This document shows positions 38,021-51,018 of a stretch of 64,000 nucleotides of DNA, piece by piece (position 1 is the stretch's first letter; each line of letters starts with the position of its first letter). The notes beneath the pieces were generated by a model. That model was not told the origin of the DNA. It searched no databases and saw only the letters and a list, made by a program, of their open reading frames with translations. Source of the DNA: Anagrus nilaparvatae. Lineage: Eukaryota > Arthropoda > Insecta > Hymenoptera > Mymaridae. The stretch is taken from contig JAKSXM010000132.1 in NCBI GenBank assembly GCA_022575985.1, forward strand, positions 2,666,001-2,730,000, written 5' to 3'. The position numbers and the translations under genes are program-made.

Positions 38021-38616
38021 ATGAAAACATTTAATAATATAATTAACTTTTCAAAAATCTAGATACATTTTAAGACAAATAGATAACATACATCATCATA
38101 TTCAAATTTTTTTGAACGCAGCGAAATTATACACAGTTTTGTCAGCATATTCTTGATTGAACACAAAAAATTATACACAGTACTTATTCTGCATAGGAAA
38201 TTATAAACAAAAACAAATAAATTCAGATAAAAGAAATTTCAACAAAAATTTTTGTATTTAATTATAGTTTGATATATAAAACTATAATTAAACTATTTTC
38301 TAGATAAAAATTATGTTGCTTAACTTATGTGAAAAATTTCATGTGTTGAAATAACTATGTACAATATTTTTTATTCTTAATTTTATTGTTTTCAATAAAA
38401 CGCTTGCATAAAAAAATGTGATTTTATTCTGGCGTAAAAATTTTGTGTTTAAAACATTTAAGGGTAAAATATTAATTTTTAATAAAAAAATCACAAAAAT
38501 CAGTGACCCAAAAAGCCTTGTGCCAAATCTTGGCACTCAAAGTGTGAATATATAAAATATACTCCTTTCTGAAAGTAGTTTTTGCTATATTTAGAAAGAA
38601 GTCCCAATTTTTTTAA

Positions 38617-38753
38617 CCCATTACCGCCCAGGTAGCCAAAACATTTACATTAAAAATTAAATTTTAAAATTATTTTAAGGCTAAAGACTTATTGGGAACT
38701 CAATTTTTGAATAATTTTTTACCAACAACCCGTCATAAAATGTCTACAAAGGG
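38617..38753. mobile_element. Possible mini piggyBac-type element
   Basis: Starts CCCATTACCGCCCAGG after TTAA (38613-38616) and ends ...ACAAAGGG before TTAA (38754-38757). The left end closely resembles the CCCATTAGTGCCCAAG end of the element at 7998. The right end matches only at CCC. TTAA is common in AT-rich DNA, so this is tentative. Confidence 0.4.
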
Positions 38754-38759
38754 TTAAAA

Positions 38760-39239
38760 CTTAAAAAAAAAATGATTTTAGCCCTATTTTGCGGCCAAAA
38801 CGTGGCACTCTCACGTAATTCTGTACTATTCGCAAAATAATGTTTTTTTTTTCTTTCTAATTAACACCTGCGGATTTTTGAAGTTGCTGATTTTGAAACA
38901 TGAACTCCAAAAATGAAAAATCAATGCTCATACGAAAATTTTATTTTTAAAAACTATATCCAGGGGTTTTTCAGGTAGACGATTTCAAATATATGTTCAA
39001 AAAAATCATAAGACTTCATCTAGGGTTGAAAAATTGGGATGAAAAGGGATGAAAATCAATTTTTATTCAAGGTTTTATGTTTACTTCAAAAACTATGTAG
39101 GGTATTTTGTATTCATTTACCAGAAGCTATTTCCTTGAAGTAAATTAAAACATATAAAAATATCAAATTTATCCCTTTATACCTTCACTTAATAATTTTA
39201 AATATTATTTATAAATGCTTATAATTTTTTTTTATTCTA
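38760..39239. other. AT-rich DNA, nothing recognised
   Basis: No coding or structural element could be supported; 38780-38830 has a slightly GC-richer patch containing GCGGCCAAAACGTGGCACTC that echoes AGGTAGCCAAAAC in the putative mini-element just before it. Confidence 0.4.
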
Positions 39240-39425
39240 AGGATTTCTGGAGGTTTCTCTGGATCTATTTGAATCTCCAGTGGTCTCCAGAGATAAAAAG
39301 TGATCTGTAATTTTTCTATCTATGTTTAAATCCCTAGAGATCTCTTTAGATCTCGGGAGAGCTTTTTTGATCTACGCAGATCATCAAAGATCTGCAGAGA
39401 TTTACAGAGATATGCAAAAATTTTC
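39240..39425. repeat. Degenerate AGATCT repeat
   Basis: Within about 185 bp the words AGATCT, GATCT and AGAGAT recur at least a dozen times with irregular spacing (for example GAGATCTCTTTAGATCTC and CAGATCATCAAAGATCTG). Adjacent copies are often palindromic. It resembles a decayed short-period satellite. No gene is associated. Confidence 0.6.
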
Positions 39426-40408
39426 TCGGGTACTTTTATTTTTAATTTTTATAGATTATGAAATTTTCGATTGTTCTATATAATTTATTGAATATTTAAC
39501 TTTTTACTCCCCTCCCTCGCGAGGTATACATAGTTCAAGTTTAAGATGAAAAATTAAAAAATTGTGAATAATTTTTATACTCTGGACTTTAAACTTGACG
39601 TCACACAATTGGATCCAGAGAAGAAAAAAAAGAAAAAATTGAAATAATGAAATAATTTATATCTAGAAAGTAACTACCATAATTATTATACATACATATA
39701 AATGATGCAGAAAGCTGGAATGATTACAGCAGCTGACACAATTTAATATTCATGTATTATATACCTTATTACACACGCAGGAATTGTCACTCATATTTTA
39801 TGTATCTATGTGTACTTAAAAGCATAAAATATATATTTTAATTAGATTGCTTATTAAATTTAAATAATGATATAATTATAAGTATTTTAGATTTTATACA
39901 AATAATGAAATTAATTGGTGGGCAATAATTACTGTATTCCTATTTTGAAAGGTCGTCAATATTGCCTAGTTTTACAAATAAAGGGCAAAAATAAATAATT
40001 AAAAGCCTTTTTTGCCCCAGATACGAAAAATCCCCTTTTCAGAATTCCGTTAATCGGAATTTTTTCAGTATGTGAAAGTTTATTTTTGCAGAATGCGAAG
40101 AAATTGCATTCGGCGTAATAACCTTTTTTATAACAAGCTTAGAAGAATATTTACTAAAAAAGGCAAAAAATATGCTCCGACCAGTCTAGAAAGTAGTCTT
40201 TTTCTGCCAACGTTGTAAAAAATTTCATAGGTACAATATTATATAGGCAAATTACATATATATCTAAGGTAAACTTTAGAAAACTTTAATTGTATTGGAA
40301 AAAATTCCATTCACTTCTTATTTTCGTTAATAAAATGCAATTTCTTTTATTCTCATTACTTTTAAATTGTTAATTTCAGAAGCTTTTTGAATTATTTATT
40401 CTTATTGT

Positions 40409-41000
40409 TACGTTTATGTGACACTTAAAAGGGCCATTTAGCCACACGCTAAAATTATTATAAAATAAAGCACAATATCAACTCTCATACAGGTGCACAC
40501 AATTTAAACAATCTCATACAAATTACTAAAATAAACTCACTGCGTTGGAAGCAAATCAATACTCGATTTCGCACCAAGTGACGATGGTGATAGTAAGCTA
40601 TCAGCCATCTCAGTAGCAAGATCAGCTAAGAAATCCAAGCCAAATGCACCAAGAGCATGAGTATAGTCATTACGCAGTCAAGTATACCAAGCACACGAAA
40701 CTGATCAGCAGTATAGCAGTCAAGTAACCAAAAGGATCAAGCACGCCAACAGAAATCAGCAGTCAAGGGAATGAGTTGCGACGAAACGATGTTGCCAGAG
40801 TCCAAGCAGCAAATGCCTGCCTGGCCCAAATACGCAGCCATATTTATAGAGTTTTTGTTGCTTTTATCGCGCTTGCTAATAGGCACGTGCGAGATAAAAC
40901 CGTTATGAAATTTGCCTTGCATACCATGCATAAGTGAAGGCACTAAAGCCATCGCAAAGGCCTTTTGCAGAACCAAATTTTTTAATTTGAAAAGAAACAT
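40409..41000 (-). repeat. LTR-like or foldback-free GC-richer block
   Basis: A block of balanced composition between AT-rich flanks. On the - strand it has a TATA-like CTATAAATATGG (about 40849) and ends CATAAACGTAACA at 40409, typical of an LTR ending in CA. A matching TGTTACG start was not found; TTATTACGG near 41090 is the nearest candidate. The internal 87-codon frame (41000-40737) shows no known domain. Best guess is a solo LTR of a retrotransposon, uncertain in both end and strand. Confidence 0.4.
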
Positions 41001-41099
41001 AAATATTTAGGTCAGGTTGCTGTGAATTTGTTAATTTCCAAAAAGTTCCTTAAGTATTCATCTTTATCACCCACTCCGTAATAACCGTGTTTATCAGGG

Positions 41100-42560
41100 C
41101 ATTTTCTACTTTACAAAAAATTTTAGCATTTTTTATTTACAGTTTATAATCTGATGTGCAAACATGTGTGTTTATTTTACAGTTTGTGTCCCCATGAGAA
41201 GTCAACACACTTTTCCAGGTTTTTTTTAACACATTTTATTTATAATTAACTCAAAAATATCTGAGTAGATCACACTTTCTTACACAATATATATCAGTAA
41301 ACCCTAATAAAAAAAAAATAATAAACCAATATTAAATAATTTTTATTTTGTTTTATTTATAATTCAATTTGTTAAAAAAAAAAAACTTGTATATATTAAA
41401 AAGAATTTTATTACCTTTTGTATATGAAAAATAAAATAAAAATATAATATTTAAAATGCACAAAAAAAATATCATAGCATCAATTTCTTCATACTTTAAT
41501 ATCATATTTTTAGCTACTTATTAAATGAAAGAGACTTATTTCGCTCTAAGAATTAAACTGAATATAATATAAAATTTTATTTTCTTTATTTTTACCCAGA
41601 ACTACTTACTTAATAATGTACAAAAGAATGCATAAAAACAAAAATTATGAAATTTTCTTATATATAATCACTTGGATGATCCTTAAATTTCTTGTATACT
41701 TTTAATATTTGTCTCTAAATAAGATTTAAAAATTATTACTTTTTTTTATTCTTCAAGTATTTCTTGACTTAAATTATTTAAATTAAATGAATTTATATTA
41801 ATATTTTTGTGTTTGCTAATTAGATCTTAAATTTTTTATTTAATTTTGTATTTATATTGAAATATGACCTATAAATATGTCAATTTATAAAAATATATTT
41901 TATGCAAGTTTGTTTTATATTAAAATAACAGATAAATTGGTTTAAATTATTATATATGGGTTTTTCTACATAATTTTGATGAATTATTCGTTTTTAGATG
42001 TTTTTGTAAAGATATTTGTTATGGTGATATTTAATTTGGTATCAAAAAATATTTAATTATTTCATTCGAATTGAAAATTTTATCTGTAAGATTTTTAATC
42101 TCAGAAAAATTTTAAGTAACAAAATTTTTATTGTTTTGTATTTTCAATGAAATTTTTTCGGCAATAAGAAAATAAATTTTTAAGCAGTTATCCAATATTT
42201 TAGTTTTCACCAGAAAAAGTAAAATTTAAGAAATTTTTAACGAAATCTTGAAGAAATTAGTATATTCAAACCTTTATTTTAATCACTTCAATTTCTTAGG
42301 GGAATTCTCCCTTAGGCTAGTCCTTAGGAGCTAAGTTTGTCTTTCCACTTTATAGTTTAATGATGAAATTGTCACATGACACAAATTGTCTTTGTTAAAT
42401 ATGAGTGTAAATAGTTTGAAAGGTCAAGTCCTCAAATAAGGTTCAAAAAATTTTTTGTCAAAATATATATGAAAAAAATAAATCTCCATTTTATAGCCTT
42501 CTAGACCTCTTTCATTCGTTTTTACAGATTTTTTAGTTGTTCAACTGCATTTTTACCTGT
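41100..42560. other. AT-rich DNA without recognisable genes
   Basis: No feature could be supported; reading frames are short and have background composition. Confidence 0.6.
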
Positions 42561-42877
42561 GGTAGCGATCTTATTCAACACGAAAAAACTTGAACACATC
42601 ATTTTTGAGCACCATTTAATCTAACGCAAATTTTTTTGACACGTTTTATTCGACACAAAAATTAAATTTTTTATGCAAATTATGTAAAAACTAATTAAAT
42701 TTCAGTTTTTTGTGTTGAATTTGTATTAAATAAAATGTGTTGGAAAATTCTGTGCTTAATTTAAATCGTGTGCAACAACTAGTGTTAAAAATATACTGTA
42801 TTGAGTTTTGTGTGTTTTAATTTTGGTGTTCAAAAGTGACATGTTCAATTTATTTCGTGTCGGGTAAGATCGCTACC
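42561..42877. mobile_element. MITE with GGTAGCGATCTTA ends
   Basis: Inverted ends of about 55 bp: GGTAGCGATCTTATTCAACA on the left and GGTAGCGATCTTACCCGACA on the right (reverse strand), followed on both sides by ACGAAA, TTGAACA and GAGCACCA/GAACACCA. Length 317 bp, no coding sequence. Target duplication not identified. The 85-codon frame at 42836-43093 overlaps its right end and is a chance frame. Confidence 0.75.
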
Positions 42878-45800
42878 ATTTCGAGGAAAACTATATTCGA
42901 GGTCGTTCAACAGTTGCACGTAGGGTTACAGGTAGAGAAAATCCTGCTAAATCTAAGTATTTATCACCCAGATGAAACTCTTCTGAGAAAAGCTTGTATC
43001 ATCAATAATATTATATTATCTCTGAGGGGAGGCATAACAATTTCAAAATTAATCTGGGGGAAAAAAATAGTAGTCAGAAATTTGAAAAAATAAGGACCCT
43101 GTAACAAAACAGAAGGAAGAATGAATATATACAACATTACAAACAACTATAATCATTATGTTGAAAATGATGAAATTATGTCATACTTGAGAACAATATA
43201 CGTCTTTAATGTAAATCTATATCAGTTTAATATATTTTTGGAAAAAAAGGATTTTTTTAATTTTTTTGTGAAATATGTACTTTAGAAAAAAAAATTCATT
43301 TGGAAAAACAGATCGGAAAACTGACCCCCAACGAGGGTTAAGAATAAAAAACTGAAATATTACATTTTATATTCATAAAAACATATATTATTTCAAATAA
43401 AAAAATTTATAAATTATTTTTAAAATAAAATTATTCTTCTTTACATAAAATAATTTTCTATTTTTATAAAAAATATATCAAATAACAAAAAAAAAAAATT
43501 TTTATTTTTTTATTTTTATTTATCTACAAAGCTATGGAAAAATTAGCGTCAAGTTACATAAAATTTGAGAAGATATCTGATAAATTCCAGAGTAACAAAA
43601 ACCAGAGAATGGCCAAAATAAAAAAAATCGATCACATGTTTTATCCAGGTAGAATATTGACATTTCGTGGTTATAGTGTAAATTCTACAAAAAAAAAAGT
43701 GATAGAAAAAAAAATTATTGTGTTTCTATACATATTTATGTGAATTTTTATACATTCAGCTTTGACACGAATATCACAATTTAAGGCAAAATACATTGCG
43801 AAACTAAATTAGCCTATAGACAAGTATGAATGCTTGGACAGATTTGTTACATTCGAAAATATGCGTGAAAGCTGAAAAATATATAGACGAAAATTTATGA
43901 TAGATTAAAAAATGTACCTTTCTACTACTGCTAAATTTTTCTTTTTTTTCATTCTAAATTTTATTTTTTTTATCTTTTATTTTTGTGCAAAAATTACCCT
44001 CGTAAAATGTGTTTTCTTTTTAAAATATCTTGAGAAATTTATCGCGTGTCTCATAAAACACTTAAGTGTATATTTTATTCACGTTTTTTTCTTTAGAATT
44101 TTTCTTAATTTTTTTTAAGATGCTAAATAACTTTTTTTGCTCATTTTCAATTTAAAAAAAAAGGAATAAAAACTTTAAAAATCAGAAAGTTAAATTTAAT
44201 GCTCATTAAAGTCATTTATTTAAAATTGACATTTTTTTTAAAACTGAAAATATTTTAAAACTCAAGTTTTTTTTACTTTCGCGTACAATTTTTAAAACTT
44301 TAAAACTTTTACGAAATTTACAATCAACGCCTGAGTTCATTTAAATTTATATGCAAGTCGATTCTTAAAAAAAGAGAGAGAGAGAAACAAAATTTTTTTT
44401 CTTATTTATCTATGTGTACATTTTTTTAGACTTTTGGTAAAAAATATTTTTGATAAGGATCATAAAACAACTTTTCATATTTTTTTTTACATGCTCAAAA
44501 AAAAAATGCTTTGAATCTTTTATAAGAAACTAAGCGATCGCGAAGACTACTTTTTTTCATACTTTATATTATCTTTTTTTTTAAGTTTTCCTTGTACTTA
44601 TTGAAAGAAATACCACTTTTAAAAAAAGCAAAAAAAAAAGAAACCACATATCAAAACTAGCAGGTACTTTTTTAATTTTTTTTCCAAATAATAATTTTTA
44701 AAAATAATAATTTATGCATTTTTTTATAAATTTATTGAACAAAAAATAATTAATAACCAAAGTAAAATGTCATTTCGTAATATGAAAACTATAAACAAGT
44801 GTTCTGATTTATTACTAATATCGAAATATTGGTTTTTCATACTTTTTCTCTTTGTGCACCATATACTTTTTCATTGTTAATATTTCATATTGAAGAATTT
44901 TTTTTTTATCCAACAAAAAAGTCACTTTTCATATTTGTCAATGTTTTTTTTTCATTAAAAATTAATTTTAAATAAATAATTTTACTGATTTTTGTAAATG
45001 TACTGAGAATATGGGGGAATATTCATTTTGAGTTGATAACAATTTTTTTCTTAATTTTTTACTCTACTTTTTCAAGTCTTAAATTTCTTGAATTAAAAAA
45101 TAGAAAATAGTACGAGATAAGACTTACAAGTAGAGGTCACGACATTTGCAGCGCTAATTTGTAATTTATTGATTGGAATTAGTTTATTATGTTTAAAAAA
45201 CATTTCCGTTACATTTTGGCTTAATGCCAGAGGGCCTCTTGGGCTTAAAAATAGAGGGTTCAATGTTACTAAATAAGATTTTTTGGTAATTTTCAATACA
45301 ACGCTGCAACCTCGCAAGTCAACCAAAATACTTTTGGTAGATTTCATTTTTTTGCTACCTTTTAACAGATATTTTGAGAATATTCAACATTTTTATTTAA
45401 AAATATTGTGCATACGCGATAAATTTGAAATGCATCCAAAATTTTTAATGGAGTGAAATGGATCCAACCAATTGATTAATATATTTTACTATACTTATTA
45501 ATATTTTTGGTAACTAAAAACAATTTTTAAGATTTTATTCATTTTACTATGGCCAGTTTCAAGTAATTGACGCTATTTCGTCCAAATTCTTAAAAAATAT
45601 TGCTGATTGAGTGAATATTTGGGGTCGCTGATTCTGAAGTAATATTTATAAAATTCAAAATGGAGAATTCAAATTGGCTGATTTCTAAGTTTACCCTGAA
45701 ATCGGTAATTTAAGTTATTATTATATTATATTACGTATATTTTAAGTTTCCTGTAAACAGGTCAAAAATATCTTTATCTCCTATCTCGGAGGTAGCTCCA

Positions 45801-46852
45801 TTTCCGTATAATCAAAATTTTTTGATCTACTTAACATTGCTGATGCCTTGACTAAAATTATAATGATACATTATAAGATTTTTAAATTTTCTTCTTCTTA
45901 GGTTATTTACTAGTTGACTTATCCTCTAGAATAAAAAAATTAAGTAATAATATAATTTATTCTCAAATTTTTAAAATTTTAAAATACAAAAACCTTTTAA
46001 ATAATTAATTAAAGTAAAAAATAATTAAGAATAATTTAAAATCTTAAACACTATTTAAATAAAAAAATAAAAATAAAAAAAATAATAGCTAGAATTCTTG
46101 ACAACACAGATAAGTTAGTAGTTTTTTTTTTATTTCTTGTAATAAAGTAACTTGAACAAAATGTTTTTTGAATGCCCTTTACTTTATGAGTTAGCTCGTT
46201 AGTAAAGAGTAAACACTTGGATAAAATTCTTCTATATTTTATTTTATATCTTTTTAAAAATTTATATTTTATGTTAATTTTATATAAAAATATTTTTTTC
46301 TTTCTTTTTTAAATTTAAAATATTTTTACACTTTTGAAAATTTTAATAATATTCTATTTAAAAATTTTAATATTAGAGAGCAAATATTTGTTCATTAAAT
46401 TCTTTGTTGTTGACAAAAAACTAAAAAAAAAGTTTAAAATATTTAAATAATTTATTTATTCCAAGAAAAAATTAAATTAAAATTTTTAATTACATTATTT
46501 ATTTATTCTTTGCTTTTAAATTCAAACAAAAGCTCTTTTTCAAAACATTAAATTTAAAACAATTTCATGCAAAAAATTATGCAGTTTTCCTGGAAAATAC
46601 TATTAATTTTTTATTATCAAAGCAGTAAAATATAAGAAAAAAAATATTAATAAGCTTTTCATTATTTCTATTTATCGTTCACAATTTTCAAATAATTTAA
46701 TACTTATTAATAATATTTTATAAAGCGTTGAATATGGGAGGGTCTGGCAATTCTGCGCACTTCTTACGCGTTCGCTGATATTTAATTACTGAATTGGTTT
46801 AGGTTAAGTATATTTTTTTAAATTGGTTTGATATTCAATCAAAGAAAAAATA
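42878..46852. other. AT-rich DNA; one weak exon candidate
   Basis: Mostly featureless AT-rich DNA. An 84-codon frame at 45347-45093 (-) begins at an ATG and is slightly richer in GC. It carries ACTT then GTAAGT at about 45123-45129, an ideal 5' splice donor on that strand, so it could be a short exon beginning MKSTKSILVDLRGC. There is no family resemblance and no partner exon, so it is not called as a gene. Confidence 0.35.
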
Positions 46853-47224
46853 CACTGTAAAAAGTAACTTTCTTATATTAACAAAAAAATTAGAACATTT
46901 TCGAAAAATTAGTAAATTTTCGAAAAAATTTGTAAATATTCGAAAAAAATCGTAGTATTCTCGATTTTTTTTTTGTGAATTCGTAAGAAAAAGTTGATAA
47001 ATTACAATTTTGTTTTGAAAATTTTCAAAAAATACTTGTAAATTTACAAAAAATAGTTGTGAATTTACAACTTTTTTGGTAAATTCACAAAAAAAAATCG
47101 AGAATTCTCGAATTTTTCGAAAATATACTAAATTTAGTAAAATTACGATTTTTATGAAAATTTACTAATTTTTCGAAAAAATTCTATTTTATTTGTAAAT
47201 CTGAGAATCTTACTTTTTACAGTG
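46853..47224. mobile_element. Mariner-type palindromic MITE, copy 2
   Basis: The best preserved copy: CACTGTAAAAAGTAACTTTC on the left, the reverse complement ending ...TACTTTTTACAGTG on the right, TA on both sides (46851-46852 and 47225-47226). Length 372 bp. The interior folds back along its length, with CGAGAATTCTCG and TCGAAAAATTAG words as in copy 1. Confidence 0.85.
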
Positions 47225-47226
47225 TA

Positions 47227-50200
47227 GCTGTGATTTTAAGAAGTAAAACTTTTCGTAATAGGCTCTCGAATCGCTGCAAAAAAGTTCAATAAAAGTGGTT
47301 TCTATCTTATTGCATTAAGGTGACTCTCTCGACATAATAATAATAAAAATTTTTTTAAAAAGTAATTTTTAATTTTTGGAAATTTTTTTGGAAAAAAAAA
47401 TGGAAAGATCTACGTCTTGGAAAAAATATTTTTGGAAATCACTGGATAAGAAAAAAAATTTAAAAAAAAAAATTTTTTTTTTTTAAATTAAACCGGGTTT
47501 ATTTGCGGAAATCTTTTAATTTTGCATGGCTACAAGGGTACAGCAAAATTTAATCTAAAGCTATAGATTGTCTAGTTTAAAACGTCACCGGTTTTATTCA
47601 TGCACTCTTTGGTTTTAATCTTAAAAATTCAGGTTAAAAATTTCTCCCATAAGAACCCATGTATTTTTTTAAAATGTTGACCTTGTTTTTCTTGAAAATT
47701 TGGATGGCCCGAGGCTAAAAGTTTCATACCATAGTTTATTGTGAACCTTAATCTGCAAGAATTTATAAGCCTTATAGCGGCACTCCTCAGAAAAATAATA
47801 TCAACAGTTCCCAAGCCCAGAAAACAGTAAATCTCTACAAAACCAATTAATTTTTGTAAACTCCCCAAAAAAAATATTATTTTCCAAATTTTCTAAATAC
47901 AACACATGAAAAATTTTATCAATACAACAGTAATATATATCAATAAACTCGAAAAAAAAAACTTTCTAAAATATATAAATATTTGTGGCAGATATTATGC
48001 TGACATGAAAAATAATAGTAAAAAAAAAGAAACTTTAGCTTAAACAAAATTTTTCTATGTACGTACTAGTTGCATATGGATAACATATGTGCTTTTATAA
48101 ATATATATATATATATCAACATATACTTTATTTTTATAGATATTTATACTAAAAAGTTTTAGAAATCGTTAAAACTCAATGGTATATGCTAAAAAAAATT
48201 TTATATGCACTGTTTGTTATTATTATTTTTTATACTTATTTGTATCGTGTTCTAGATACTTACAACAAATAATGATGATTTTACAAGTTTTTTAAATTTA
48301 TATATATATAATATATACTTTATTTTAATTTAAAAAATTTTTTATACTTTATTTGGGACAAAATACTTTTTTTTTTTAAGAAATTTTTTTTAAATTGATT
48401 TTTTTAGCGTAAATATTTTTAAAATTATTATTATTATTATTATTATATCTTTATTTGTCATCACAAAAATTATAGAGTATCAACATACGTTCAACTTAGA
48501 ATATAATTATTTTTGTAATATTGAAAAAAAAAATTATGATTTTTAACTGATTGGTAAATCAAAGGACAAAAATACAAAAAATAATCCTTGATATTCACTG
48601 ATCCCAATATCAAAGTAAGGTAAACTGATACAACACTTAAAAATAAAAAAGATTTATCATGAAAAAATCAAAGTCTAATTAAAAAAAAAAACTAAAATTT
48701 AATCTTTATGTAACAATAACCGTTACAAGAAATTTCCAAAAAAAAAAAGTTAAAGAAAAGATATATCTTTTAACATATAAAATTTCATATACGTTTAAGA
48801 TAAGATTACATTGTGAAAATCGCGTGCAGCTAATTGACAAGAACAGGTGTTGTTAAATGTACGTGAATATTTGATACTTGATATGTGTAAAGATTGACTT
48901 GGTGTATAAAAAAAATGTTAAAAGAATAATAATAAATAAAATTAAAAATAAAAAAATTTAGTTTTAGAATTTACTAATTAGTTGTTTAATTATTACTAAT
49001 TATTTTTTGTCCACGTATGCATAAAACTACTTACCAGTCAAGAAAGAATTTGATGAGGTCTGCATACTCTACTAAGAAAAAATCTAATTTTAGAAAAAAA
49101 CTATTATTTGGTTCAATTTTATTTTTGGATTTCCACTTTTTTTATCCTGCCCTATTTTTTATTTAATGTATCTCAATTTTTATGAAATGATTTGCTTCAA
49201 TATACCATTTTACAACACTAGGTAGAGAAATTCTAATTCAATGCAATAGAAAATTTTATTTAAGTCACAGTCTGACTAAAAATTGAGTCTTACTACTTAA
49301 AAATGTGATTAGTTATATTTAATTTTTTCTTTGAGAATTATATTATTTTATTTTTTATTTATATTAAAAAGTGATAAATTTTCTAATGATAAATGAAATT
49401 AATCAGATATTTTTTTCTAATCTTAAATTAAAATTCATTAATTATATTCGCAATAACAAAAGAGATAATATTATCAAATAGTTAAATCAGAAATTCCAGA
49501 AATTGCTGTTTAACAATGCATCAATCTAAACTATTTCTTAGATATACATATTTCTCTTTCTAACTTCATTCAATTAACATGAAAGTTAAAAAAGGTTAAA
49601 TTATATTTTATATTGAAACACAAGATGTGTTTGTCAAATGATACGAATCGAGTAATTAATTCCAGAAAACGGAAGAGAAGTTTTAAATAATTTATCTCAA
49701 AGAAAGTAAAGTTTTATGGAAACAAATATGAGGGATTCCACGTCAACTGGGTCTAAGTTAAACTGGCTACTGATTTTAAAACTGCAACTGAAAATAAGTC
49801 CTTCTACCCATTTTCTAGGTTCAATTATCAATTTTTGACCCTTGTTTTTATTTGCTGAAAATTTTATGCAAAATTATACATCTCAAAATTTAATCATAAG
49901 TTTTCCTTATTGTCGGGCTTTAATTTTTATTTTATAATTTGTTTTTGGAAGTTTTATTTTGAAAAATGTTAAATTATTTTTTTAACTTTGAAATTTTGTC
50001 ACTTAACACAAAACCTTCATAGGATACCAAAATGTATATTTTTGAATTCAAAATGAATTCGACCCAACTCGAAGCAAAAAATCCCAATTTCGGGTAAATA
50101 TAAAAAAAACTTTCATAGACAAAATTTTTCAAAAAAATACTAAAAAAATTATAAATTATGATTTATAAAAAGAATTTATCTTCAAAAAAAAGTACAAAAA

Positions 50201-50663
50201 TTAATTTTACCAAAAAATCCAAATCTTCTGAAATAAAAATTTTTATAATCTAAAAACTTAAATAAATGCTTAAGCATTAAGTATAGGTATTTAACATAAA
50301 GCATGTAGAAAATATTATGGTACACATAAAATAACAATGTAATGCATAGTACAGTGTAATGAAAAATGAGTATCTTGTGGCAGTATATAATATTATGTAT
50401 TATGTAGATACATAATAAGCAGATTGTTATAATATAAGGTCTTTTATGTCTTATAATATAATATTATATATAGGTGTATTTAGTGATTTACACGTTTTCG
50501 AACTATACTACTAGAAAATTAGATAAAATTTAAGGTATATATTGGAAATTTTCGTTATTAATGTTTGTTTGTGGTAAATTTTCGTTTATTCTGTTTAATT
50601 TTTTAAATTATATTTTTACTTATAGTTTTTGGTTGTAAATAACGTAAATTGATTCTTATCTCG
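47227..50663. other. AT-rich DNA; unidentified frame at 47.6-47.9 kb
   Basis: Nothing firm. The 79-codon frame at 47868-47629 (-) has protein-like composition (GFVEIYCFLGLGTVDIIFL, then RSAAIRLINSCRLRFTIN) and may be a remnant of an unrecognised element; no family could be named. A TTA/TAT repeat lies at 48428-48450. Confidence 0.4.
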
Positions 50664-50665
50664 TA

Positions 50666-51018
50666 CACTGTGAAAAGTAAATTTCGTATATTAACAAAAA
50701 AATTAGAACATTTTTGAAAAATTAGTAAATTTTCGAAAAAATTTGTAAATATTCGAAAAAAATCGTATATTTACTAAATTTTGTATATTAACAAAAAATT
50801 CAAGTATTCTCGATTTTTTTTGTGAACTCGCAAGAAAAATTGATAATTTACAATTTTTTTCTTGAAAATTTATAAAAAATAGTTGTAAATTTTCGAATTT
50901 TTCGATAATATACATTTACGATTTTTATCGAATATTTACAAAATTTTTTGAAAATTCACTAATTTTTCGAAAAAGTTCTATTTTTTTTGTAAATCTAAGA
51001 AAGTTACTTTTTACAGTG
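50666..51018. mobile_element. Mariner-type palindromic MITE, copy 3
   Basis: Left end CACTGTGAAAAGTAAATTTC, right end GAAAGTTACTTTTTACAGTG, TA on both sides (50664-50665 and 51019-51020). 353 bp. The 70-codon frame inside it on the - strand (50915-50703) is a product of the hairpin repeats, not a gene. Confidence 0.85.

Noticed and set aside
50703..50915. 70-codon frame on the - strand
   Set aside because: It lies wholly inside a palindromic MITE and consists of repeated Phe/Lys/Asn-rich words from the hairpin.
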